64,000 nucleotides of DNA from Rhabdornis inornatus (lineage: Eukaryota; Chordata; Aves; Passeriformes; Rhabdornithidae), in contig VWZS01002406.1 in assembly GCA_013397075.1 (NCBI GenBank), positions 186,001-250,000 on the forward strand, written 5' to 3'. Of this stretch, positions 51,410 through 61,649 are shown piece by piece. Each line of letters begins with the position of its first letter. Position 1 is the stretch's first letter. The notes below the pieces were generated by a model. The model saw nothing but the letters and a program-made list of their open reading frames with translations, searched no databases and had not been told where the DNA came from. The position numbers and the translations under genes are program-made.

Positions 51410-51854
51410 TAAAAAAACTGAATGTGTGGTTTATTATATTTAAGATGCTATTTGTCTATAGTGTTTAAATATGTCTGTCACACAGTTATCAGTAAATGAG
51501 TGTAATTTTACATGTTCAGTATTTTGATACACAGTACAGGACTACAAGTGTGGTAAAGGAGCATGAGAAATTAATATTTCCTTGATGCACGCATCAAACC
51601 TTGCAGCACCACTTAAAAGCTCAGAGTAAGGACTCAAAATGCAGTATTACAAGCACTACTAAATCAACCAAGAGACATACCTATATTAAACATTAGAGAA
51701 ACAAAACAAAGGACACAAAGGTTTAATGTTTAAGATTTGATACAGGATTAAAATACTAATATTTTTAATGTCCTGGCTTCAAATTAATAAATATAAAAAC
51801 AATATAAAAATATACACCAGTTGATAAAAGGATGCACTGAGTAAGGTTAGAAAG
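51410..51854 (-). other. ENPP2: ENPP2 3' untranslated region
   Basis: AT-rich sequence after the ENPP2 stop codon. It runs to a canonical signal about 420 bp downstream, followed by a plausible cleavage area. The end position is approximate. Confidence 0.7.
51430..51435 (-). terminator. ENPP2: ENPP2 polyadenylation signal AATAAA
   Basis: On the - strand AATAAA sits in the context AATAAACCACACATTCAG, about 420 bp after the stop codon. Confidence 0.7.
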
Positions 51855-52025
51855 CTAAATTTCACTTTCAAACGTATGCAGGTATGTCTTTAGAGAGAGG
51901 ATTTCTGTGTAGCTGCGAGTGGTCTTTCGGAAGAAATCCAAGCTAGTAAGCTGTTCAATGTCACGGACACGTGCAGTGTGCATCTTAAGAAGATCTTCAA
52001 CCCACTTTGATTCATCCTCTGAGCT
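51855..52025 (-). CDS. ENPP2: ENPP2 last exon
   Basis: Starts after a TTTTTTTTCCCCAG acceptor with SSEDESKWVEDLLKMHTARV. It ends YLHTFESEI and a TAG stop (51857-51855). It has 56 codons plus the stop and encodes the C-terminal helix region of the nuclease-like domain. Confidence 0.96.
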   Translation of the reverse strand, partial: SSEDESKWVEDLLKMHTARVRDIEQLTSLDFFRKTTRSYTEILSLKTYLHTFESEI

Positions 52026-55000
52026 CTGGGGAAAAAAAATATTACAATTCTTGTCAAAAATCATCTCCAAAAGCAAATGCAACTTGTCTGCACATTTGTT
52101 CCAGATTGAGGAATCTCTGTGCCTTATTCAAAAACGAATAAGGTGAATAAGGTCCAAGAAAATAAATTTGACATTTAACATGCAAGACAAATCCTACAGT
52201 TTTATTTCAGTACCAATTTTATGATGAGGTTGACACAAAGACCATAATCATCCAGAAAAAGCTAGCCTGGAGTTGCAGGTGTTTCAGAAGAAGTTTTTAG
52301 AAGATCCACTGGTCACTCCATGTTTTTTTATCTCACAGAAAGAACTCCATATTAATCACTTTTGAATTACCAAAGCCAAAACTCTAGGCTGTCTGTCTCT
52401 GAATTCTATGCCTACACATTATTTTCAATTGACCATCACATCATCTAACACAGTAATATTTTAATCTTTCCATTTTACTTTTAGGTGACCTTTACAATTC
52501 ATTACACGGTTGGGACAATGGTTTACGTAGGTACTTAAAAACTCTTGTAATTGGAACATACATATTATTCACTGAGAGAAAAAAGAATTTCACCAAGCAT
52601 TTCCTGATACAAATAAAAAAACTAATCAGGAAGGTTATGCTGCCGGAGTGATTTGGGTCAGGTTGTATTCTCTTAGGGGATGGCTGCTGCCTTGTGCCAG
52701 CACTGGCACATGTTGGAGTCATCCACAAACTAAGGTAACTTGCAAACACATCAGAAAATCAGCCCTGCAAAACACTGCAGTGAGTGGCTGTTTGTGTGCC
52801 TTAAACAGCCCAGCAACATGTGCCACGAGCATTGCACCCAGGCCTGAGGATGGCACAATGGGGAGCAGACGTGGGAAAAGGACAAAGCAAACAGGACTTT
52901 TCCCCCTCTGGCTGGTGCCTCTACACCACTGGTAGGGAAGAAAGGAACTGTGGGTTGTATCTCGGGTGTTTAGACTTCATGTGTGTGACTTAGAAATTTT
53001 GTTGATAAAAATCTATTTCTGGGCCTATTCCTGGAAGTGAACCCTTTCCTGACTGTTCCAGCAACGTCCTCCTACCAAATGATCCTCTCATGGATCAAGA
53101 CTAAACTCCAGCAATACCAGAGCCTATACAGTGCAGTAGTTGAGCCACAGACCAGGCAGTGGGTCACCCAACAAAAGCCAGGAGGGAGAGCGTGATCGTT
53201 TGCACAGAGAGGACACAAAGTCCCAGACAGATCACAGCTGGCTGCTCTAAAGCAAACATCCATGACCCAGTCAGCACCTGTTTAGTTCAAAGCTCTCAGC
53301 CCCAAACCAGCCTTCCTATCCATATCACTAACAACCTGAGGACCAAAACCAGGTCTGGAACAAGAAAAGAAAGATGCAAATTAAGAGGGAAGAGGAGGGA
53401 ATGTGTCCTGCTCACTGCACTTTGCCTGCAATGCCATGCTCCAGGGATGCCACCTGGCAGCATGCAGCCATGGAAAGCCCCTGCTCAGCCTTCAGCCTGG
53501 CAATCAGGAGTCTGCAAACATGCCTCAACAGGGTTGTTAGTGCAAATGCAGCCACTGTGACATTTTTGCTTCCTTCAAGCCTTTCTTCTGAGCAGGAAAT
53601 CTGCAGAGCTCAAAAGGAAGTTATGAGCGAGCTACAAAGCTCACGTTTTTTTGAATACAAGCAGTTTGCAAAAGATCTGCAGCATGAATAAATCACAGGA
53701 TGGGGAGGCTTGTTTAACCTAGTTCAGCAGGACAGCATTTGCATGACTCCAGAAAATCAATCAACTGATCTACATTTTATTTTTTTCAGTCCACAACTGG
53801 CCCATGAAGCCTCAGGCCCAGCAGCAAGCATTCCAAATATAGTGATCAACTAACATAGTATTATATTACCACATAACAACAATGAAGTGTATACATTTAA
53901 AATTACAGTTTTCTCCAGCTTTAGCGCTTAGTCTCACCTCAAATATATGGAGAGTTTTAGAAGGTAAAAGTAACAATTGAAAGCACGGAGATAAATAGGA
54001 ATCGGTGATCCATTAGGAGGCTGACCCAAAATCCCGTGGAAAATATACCAGATATTCTGCACAAGAATCTCTCTAAGTATCAATTGGAAAGCTGAACATT
54101 ATGCATGTGGACAGGTGGGTGAAGAACTCACTTATGAAAAGAATTTTAAATGTTTTGCTGAAAGAGAAAACAGTGGCCTGGAGGAATTTTCTAGTAGTTT
54201 CTAGGGTTCCTTCAACTTTGGTCTTAGGATTTTTTGTAATGTTTTCACACTCACTTCTTGTGCCAAGGTCATTAGCTGCTAGCAAAAACCCCAACAGTTG
54301 GAAACTCCTGTCAATGCAGAGGAAGACTGGAATAGCACAGTGGAGGATGCAGATGCAGGAGCTCCCAGGATAGCATGAAATTGGGTTATCCAAATAGACT
54401 GACAGAAGAGAAGGACCTGAGTGTACCAGTTGTGCACGAATGTGAGCCACTATTATAACACAGCTATGGAAAAAGCAAATTATAGGTAGTATCAGAGGAG
54501 TTGTGTCCAGTGGAAAGAAAACCATTTTCATTTTGAGATCTAAGCTGCAGTACTTAATCTCATTCATGAGCCAGCTGAAAAAAAGAGATTGGACTGGATG
54601 AGATATATAGGAAGTCTACCAACAGTCTCATCCTCTCTTACAAGAGCAAAAAAGATGCTGGGTCTTCCATGAATAGAGAGAAGTTATTTGCCTTGAGAAT
54701 CATCATAAATCATCTCTAGGGTAAATCCCAGAGAAGGGCTATTTAAGACATAAAAAAATGTTGACACAAGAATAAATGGGCATAACCTCACCATAAATAA
54801 ACACAGTTCAGAAAAGGAACAAATTCAGTTGAGAAGAGTAGTGGTGTTCTTCAACAGCTGTGTGAAGAGAATGTGTGTACAGCTAGAGCAGAGCAGGGGG
54901 AAAGCTAATATTTCTTCAAATCTTAAAAGAAAATGGTGGAGAGGTTAAGGTAAAATTCCTATATTATCCCATGCATTTCACCCATGAAGTATGGTGAGGT

Positions 55001-58000
55001 TTTACGCAATCACTTCTTTAAACAAACAGGATGGAACACCATGTGTGAAAGTAAGGCTGATGATGGATTTCAGTGGCAAAAATTTGTTAACTGTATTTTC
55101 ATTCAAGAGCAACATTTAAATATTTTTGAGTGGTTCTTTGCTACATAAAAGGCATGGACCAATATCTGCTAATGACCTTGCAGAAGCACTGAAGTTTTTC
55201 TCAAACTGTAAATACGTACACTGTATGTATTTACAAGTAGCATGACCTACAGAGAAAAGAAGCCTGGTTTGAAATGTAAGAAATCAATGACTAAAAGAGA
55301 CCATTATTGTAAAGAGCTCATAAAAAAGATTTCAGCAGTTTAAGAGAACTGTGACACACAATATAAGGAGGAAAAAATAAATTGCTTTGTAATAAAATTA
55401 TGTATGGGCAGAGTTACAAGGGCAGAGACACTAATAACTGCCAAAATAGTAATTTCCAGATCACTAACTGGATCTTCATTCAGAGAAAAGTAGTCCAGGG
55501 AAAAGCCACAATGCAATATATGTGGAAGTCCTACGACTTTCTGAGACTTCTGTGGAAGACATCTCTGCCCAAAACAGTTGAGATCCAAACAGGGGAAAGC
55601 CAGACCTGCTCAAGAGAGAGGGATACTGCTTAAAAAGCATGGGTTTAAAAAGCAGGCCCTGAAAGCAAGCAATGTTTGACGAATGAAAAAGAAACAGCGT
55701 TAAAGATCAATTGGACTCAGAGTTGGTATGACTATTTCTGCCTGTAGCTGGAATAGGAGTCTCAACTTTTTTGCCAATACAAAATTCATAACATTAATGT
55801 TTTCATTCAGGAAACAGTCTCCTGGCAGCCTATAGTGAAGTGCCTGTGTGCAGGAATCCACACAGCTGTGTAATGGGAGAACAAGTTCAGGCGGAAGGAC
55901 AAGTCTAAATACAGCTGCCTGGGAGCTCTGCTGTCCTCATGGTGTGCCAGAGCCCAAGGGGGGCCCAATGCCCTCCTGCCACACAATCAGCTGCCAAGTG
56001 TGCACTTTCTGCAGAGCTGACCAGACCAAAGCCTTCATCAAGATTCTTAGAGGATCTTGCATCCTAATGGAAGACAGAAAAGAAACCAGTAGGGTGTTTG
56101 GCCATCTCTGTAATAAGAAGCCAAACTTTTCCCTTGAACCAAGGTGTTCTGGAAACAGCAAGAATTGGCATTCTGCCTTGGCAGTTTATAGCATGTGCTT
56201 TTAATACTGTGTGGGTTGGATGTAATCATGCTGACTGATGTACCCAGACTGCCGTAGCAGACGGATTGCATTGTACCTGCAAATGGAAACTGACATCCAT
56301 AAAAACATCAGGTTGGCTGCCAGCACAATATGTTTATGCATTACAGCCTCCCCCCAGTTTGCTCTGAAGTTACACTGACAAAATGTAGAATCCTACAGGC
56401 AAAAAAAAAATACTGCCAACCTACTATATGTCAGCTCTTCCAGACAATTTTAGGTGCAGTAATAGCTCCATATTTTTGCTGCTATCATGGAAGAGTGCTT
56501 TTGTCTAATGAGCTAATGACACTTCACAGAGGCACTACCCTGTGCTTCCCATTCATGACACTAGTGAACACTTGCTTCTAATGGTAACGGGTTTTCACAT
56601 GTCCCAGGAACATGTTTACCACAGGGCTGCAGTAGTGCAACCCAACTTACATTGCAGCTCTCGTCGTTGTCAGGCCGGTGGGGAAGGATGTATGAGAGAA
56701 CAGAGAGAGGTCCATCACACTTGTCAGCTGGCTGAGTGAAGTCTAAGCAGCTGGTTATGATGGCATAATAATGCGTTGGAACGGGGATTGCACTGCCTTC
56801 TACAAACCTGGGGGAATAAAGCAAATATCTATCCACAAGGGACGAACTAGTTTGGAAGAAGGTTACACAAACAACATGGTCTTTCCTCTCCTACGTGTGA
56901 GGACACACATACATTGTTGAGATGTGTTTGATTCCTGAACACTATTGAAAGTGAGCATCCAATTAGCTCACAGTGTGCTACAGAAATACCTCATGCAGTG
57001 CTGAAAGGCTTCTTCAGTTCAGAGACACAGAGAGAATGCATTAGTGAATTAACAAAAGACTTGAGCATGTAACTTAATAGCACAGCTCTTAAGTTCTGGA
57101 GAGTTTTAGACAATTCGGCGTAGAACCAAATTCAACTTGGTCTCGAGGATGAAAACGATTTCAAAGTCAAGGTGAACAGTTAACTGCTGAATTGTCATTT
57201 CCTTATTTTTACCACTGTCCTACCAACATGGGCATTCAGTCCCAATAACTTTAGAAAGAACTAGAAAATTATATCTCCTCACAAAAAATTAAATAACGTG
57301 CAGGTAATTAACTGCTTAAGATAAGGTCATCATTAAGAGAAGCAACAGCAAACCAATTTAAAGACAAACTCTTACTGTTTTATTTTGTCGGGTGTGTCAT
57401 GTAAACCATCATAGTCATAGTCAAAGATAGGTCCACTTATAACATTGACTCCATTTCGTTCAGTGGCATATCGCTTCACCAAAACCCTTTGGAAATAGTT
57501 CCATACCTCTGTGTGGAAAAAAAAACAAACCAAACCAACCAATCAACCAAAAGTAATAAAAAAACCCAAATTCCAAAACAAACAGAAAAAAAACAACCAA
57601 ACAAAAACCCCACAACACACCAACATTTGGCTAAGTCAAAGCATGTCAAGATTATAAAGATTTTTCTTCCTGAAGATTAAAAAAACCAGAGGATATTATT
57701 CATATGACAGTAGAGGAAATAAAGACTAAGCATTAGAGAGTTACTGCAGCTTCATTCAATTTTGTCAATAAAGCCTATTCAGACTTTTGTTCTCTGTTGA
57801 TTTTTTTCCACGACCAGTGATAAAGGAAATACATGGTACCACTCCCAGGCCGGCATTGCCATAGGCCTTGCACAGAGATTCTGCTGTTCCTTCACCAAGT
57901 TGTAGAAACAGCTATTCACAGGTTTTGATATCTCTATAAACACTGCTTTTGTCTTTGTTATCTGCTTACAGGGAACTGTGCTGGGGTGGTGTGTTTTGGG

Positions 58001-61000
58001 GGTTTTTATTAATCTTACAAGGATACAGTACTGTAATTAAAAGCTAAAACCAAATATTTGAAAAGAAAGAGAAATACAGAGGTCATATTCATTCCATTAA
58101 GTTCTCCTTCAGTACAAAATGTTTACCTTTTATACTAGGTGCCATCAAGGATGACCAAAGTCATGTCATTACAGCAACCTTTGGGAAGAGCATGATACAC
58201 TTTCTCCTACCATGTCCTCCTCAACAAGATTCTCACAGAGATGGGAAATGCACTGGAACCTCCAGTGATATCAGTCTTTTAGTTATTTTTCCTTTTTATT
58301 TTAACTAAACAGAAGTGAGGTAAACAAAACTTCTCAGATTTATAGAGTTTAACACTTGTCTTGCCAGCTCAGTCCTTTAAGTCCATGGTTCTCTGGAGCT
58401 GCGGCAAAGACACTTTCTAAGGCAAAGACAGCCTTAGAAAGCTCCCTTGTACACTTTGTTCTAAGGCTGTTCAGTGCAGATGCAGTCCCAGCTGGGGCTC
58501 ATAGCCAGGGCTCTACCAGCAGTGGTCTAACAAGAACCTCAGCCTAATCACTTGGCAATAGCACTCCTCCAGCTGCTAACTCCTCCAGTGCACATGCCTT
58601 AACAATAAAAACTGTTCAAGATTCCCTCTTGCCCCACTGCCTCGAGTTTTGTATCTAAATCAGATCCCAGTTCCACTTCCCACTGCAACCACATACAGAG
58701 CAATGCCAGGGCAATGAGGGGCCAGCCCAGCGCTATTGTTTTTGGAGCTCCAGCAGAGCATGAGCTCTTTAAGCCAGCCTTACTATGGAAAAGGTAGAGA
58801 CAGAATTATTGCCAGTGGGGATGGGACGGGAGAGAGAATTATAAACACAAAGCAGAGGAGGAGGCCTCTGCAGCCAGCACTACTACCAAAGCCAGCACAG
58901 CATAACACTGCCACCTCCTATTTAACCTGTTATGGAAAAAGATCCATATAATGAGCCTATACTTGGCTCTCAGCACTGCAACCTGCACACATGGAGTGGT
59001 TTGAAATTCCCCAGGAATGACATTCGTACCAGAATTTTTTTGTAAAGAATCCTTCACCCACCTGTGATGAAGAACACCACTAGACAAAATGAGCTGCTAG
59101 AGGTGGGTTGTTCTCCTGTGATTAGCATTTCAGCCAAATACTTAGATTAATATTAGCATTAAGAGCATTTTTATGAAGTGATTCAGAAATGGGAAATTCC
59201 CAATAACTTTTCACTCTTTAATGAGTCAAGTGCTTTTGCTCAAATTTCCAGCAAACATCACCACTTGCTCCTACACAGAGACTTTTCAGTTAAAAACACT
59301 CTTTTCTGGTTAAAAAGAAAAAGGCTCCCATAGGCTTTGATGTTTATCCAAACCTCTCTGGCCTAAAATCTGAATTGGAAATCTCACAACAGGCTCTCGA
59401 GATTCTTCCAAGGCTTGTCAATCCCTGCCAAGCCAAAAATGACACCAGAATAGCCTGATGGTTTTCCTACCTCTTGGCAAGACTAGAGAGAAAAGGGATA
59501 TGCAGACAAAATAAATGTTAGTAATATAACCCTGCAGCACTGAAAGTTTCAGACAGGTTTAAATCATCCCTCATTTTCCATAAATTGGTTTTCTCTTTTT
59601 TTTCTTTATAGGGAATAAATATGTTCAGTCTCTCTCTAAGGGTATGGAGAGAAAAATAAAATGTAATCAATTGTCCCTGAACTAGAAATACTGAGGGCAC
59701 ACTCCCAGGCTTCTGCACACTCTCAGGTTCCAGTTGTTGCCTAAGTATGTTCTGCACTAGCTTGGGCTACAGACAAGAGAATCTGAATGGTCTTACAGAA
59801 AGTGAATTACTATGGCATAAAGCACAACTGCAGACTTACAGCATCGCTGTGCTCTTACGTTAGCCCAGTGCCTAGGAAAATAAACCTTTCTTAAAACTTG
59901 AGCCTTTCTTGTGGTATTTTGCATGCCCATACCTAGCACTATACAGGTGCCCACAGGTACTAGCTGCTGGCTACAGGTAGCTGAATTTTATGTTTTAAAC
60001 TTTTCCTATCAATTCATCTTGCTGGTAAGGAGAAGTATAGTCATGGAAAGAGCACTTACTTTTGAAGGCAGGATACATTGGAATGATATTTGTTATTAGA
60101 AAAGCATCGTATTTTGCTTCTGCAGAGGAACTTAATTCTGAAAACAAGGACACAGAAAAATATTAGTAAGACGAAAGATGAGAATTTCAGAGAATATAAA
60201 AATGTTTTGAAAATGGCTTCAGAGATTAACCAAAGGGGATACTGTCATCTAAACAGCAATCTGAATGCTATATTCAGAAGTGCACATTACATACACAAAA
60301 TGTGTCTTTAATGCGACAGCTGAACATGGAAAGGAAGAATTTTATCTTTGCTTCAACCGTCAATCAGGTAAAAATGTTTACATACAGCTTATCTATTTTT
60401 ACTGTCTTAAAAGGCAGAGAGCTCTGCAGGCTTTTATGAAAGACAACAATTTCTTGGGAGAGGAGTGTGGGATTATCTTCTATTTCTGAGTGAGCCTCTG
60501 CACCAGTAATTCCATTTCAGAAATCTACCATAAAATATTTCAGTCACTGAGTGAGGAAGGCAGAGCAATGAGGTTCACAACTGTCAGACAGCTGTGCCCC
60601 TTGAATATTTAAAAATTCCAGATCATTGATCCAATATTGAAGCAAAGCAAGTGCATCAGGAGAATGGAGGATGCTTGTTTACACAGGTTTTTTACTACCA
60701 CTATTTCTGTAGGATGGTGGAAACTTTTACAGTATGCAAGAGTCTAATCTGGATTTATAAATTAAAAATATGTTTATCTTACTGATGTTTGAAATCAAAA
60801 TTATTCTGTTTATATCTGATGGGGTTTGCCTGGAGTATGTTCACACGAAAGGTTTTCTCCTAACAAAACACGAAAATTACAAAATCCTTAGGAACTAAAA
60901 AGCTGTCTAAACTTACGAGGAGGGAAGAGGAATCCATAGGAGAGCTGTTTGTCACCTCTGTAGGCGACGCAGCTCTGGCTGTTTCCTGGAGAGATGCGGA

Positions 61001-61649
61001 GGTCAGGCCTCACACAGCTGGCCAGGTGCTCCGGGACACCTGATACCTCTGCCTGCATTGAGGAACATGGAGACAACAAAAAAATGTAATGTCAGCTTTT
61101 ACAGATAAAAAGAAATTAGGCCATACAGTTGACAGACTACACAGAAGGCCTCGTGTTTGCAGTAAAATAAACCACTTGGCTGTACAACCAAATCTGCTCC
61201 TGCATTACTGCACAGTCTCTTTTTCAGGGAGCAGAAATCCCCATGGGAGATAATTAAAATGAAGTCACTCATAATAAAACAAACCCCCACTGAACAATAC
61301 TTTAAAATAAAATTAAAAGGGGAGAAGAAATATACAACCCTTCCGCCTTAAAATTCTTCTCTTGGGAAGGAAATAAAAGAATCTGGGCATCGTTTACAGT
61401 GGTACTTGACATAATTTCTGGTGGGGAAGGGAAATTTTAGGACTTCAAGAACACAGATACTAAGATACCCAAGATTTTTAAAGCACATTTCAAGAGTAGA
61501 GAGAACACTAACCTGTTTGGAAATAGTATAGGATGTCCAGAGAGGCATCAGGAATGTTTCACTGTAGGCACTTTCAAAGTCATGGTGATGCAAGATATTG
61601 TATTTTGTGCGGTACAGTACTGCAGGGCGTCCATATAAAAGATGCTTCT
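51855..61649 (-). CDS. ENPP2: ENPP2 (autotaxin), last six coding exons; gene continues beyond the window
   Basis: ENPP2 is a secreted lysophospholipase D that converts lysophosphatidylcholine to lysophosphatidic acid. The window holds exons 61513-61649, 60917-61052, 60060-60137, 57376-57508, 56651-56807 and 51855-52025 in transcription order. All have GT-AG borders and consistent phases, giving 270 residues plus a stop. This is the C-terminal nuclease-like domain, roughly residues 593-863 of the human protein by length. Recognition rests on words such as LLYGRPAVLYRT, FLMPLWTSYT, YGFLFPP, NGVNVISGPIFDYDYDG and EDESKWVEDLLKMHTARVRD. The catalytic phosphodiesterase and somatomedin-B exons are not present and must lie to the right of 64 kb. 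The gene converges with CCN3. Confidence 0.95.
52026..56650 (-). other. ENPP2: ENPP2 last intron
   Basis: A 4,625-bp intron with a GTAAGT donor at 56650 and a polypyrimidine-CCCCAG acceptor. It holds a degenerate CR1 near 54.4-54.6 kb and an 18-bp palindrome at 52693-52710. No exon was seen. Confidence 0.85.
54385..54615 (+). mobile_element. Degenerate CR1 LINE fragment, sense
   Basis: GAGAAGGACCTGAGTGTACC corresponds to the CR1 gagaaggacctgggggt word. Further on, GATTGGACTGGATGAGATAT resembles the CR1 3' end. The sequence between them is heavily diverged or rearranged. Confidence 0.55.
56651..56807 (-). CDS. ENPP2: ENPP2 penultimate exon
   Basis: Completes a split Gln codon, then FVEGSAIPVPTHYYAIITSC and LDFTQPADKCDGPLSV, ending HRPDNDESCN at a GTAAGT donor. 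The Cys codon at 56656-56654 corresponds to mouse Cys805. That residue forms the disulfide linking the nuclease-like domain to the catalytic domain in known structures. Confidence 0.96.
56808..57375 (-). other. ENPP2: ENPP2 intron
   Basis: A 568-bp intron with a GTAAGA donor and a CCCCCAG acceptor. No features were seen inside. Confidence 0.85.
57376..57508 (-). CDS. ENPP2: ENPP2 exon with the calcium-binding loop
   Basis: Begins with two bases of a split Lys codon, then VWNYFQRVLVKRYATERNGV. It contains the DYDYDGLHD loop (57422-57396), the EF-hand-like calcium site of the nuclease-like domain. It ends DKIK plus two bases of a Gln codon at a GTAAGA donor. All liganding Asp residues are kept. 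Confidence 0.96.
57509..60059 (-). other. ENPP2: ENPP2 intron
   Basis: A 2,551-bp intron with a GTAAGT donor and a CACACAG acceptor. It holds an A/C-rich low-complexity tract next to the acceptor (57517-57620). No exon or mobile element was recognised. Confidence 0.8.
57517..57620. repeat. A/C-rich low-complexity tract
   Basis: Runs of AAAC, AACC and poly-A with irregular spacing. On the - strand it forms a T/G-rich stretch upstream of the splice acceptor and may serve as a pyrimidine-rich context. Confidence 0.8.
60060..60137 (-). CDS. ENPP2: ENPP2 short exon
   Basis: A 78-bp exon. It completes a Gln codon, then LSSSAEAKYDAFLVTNIIPM and YPAFK, plus one base of the next Lys codon at a GTAAGT donor. 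The acceptor is TTGTTTTCAG. Too short for a simple frame scan, but both borders and phases fit its neighbours. Confidence 0.95.
60138..60916 (-). other. ENPP2: ENPP2 intron
   Basis: A 779-bp intron with a GTAAGT donor and a TTGTTTTCAG acceptor. Nothing else was recognised. Confidence 0.85.
60917..61052 (-). CDS. ENPP2: ENPP2 exon
   Basis: Starts in phase 0 with AEVSGVPEHLASCVRPDLRI, continues YRGDKQLSYGFLFPP, and ends with one base of a split Gln codon at a GTAAGT donor. The acceptor is CTCAATGCAG. Confidence 0.96.
61053..61512 (-). other. ENPP2: ENPP2 intron
   Basis: A 460-bp intron with a GTTAGT donor and a CAATGCAG acceptor. No features were seen. Confidence 0.85.
61513..61649 (-). CDS. 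ENPP2: ENPP2 exon, first one in this window
   Basis: Starts with two bases of a split codon after a GATCTTTAG acceptor, then KHLLYGRPAVLYRTKYNIL, HHHDFESAYSETFLMPLWTS and YTISKQ. It ends in phase 0 at a GTTAGT donor. It covers the start of the nuclease-like domain. Confidence 0.95.

Noticed and set aside
54073..54567. 164-codon open frame on the - strand
   Set aside because: Part of it overlaps a degenerate CR1 in antisense and the rest is unrecognised intron sequence of ENPP2.
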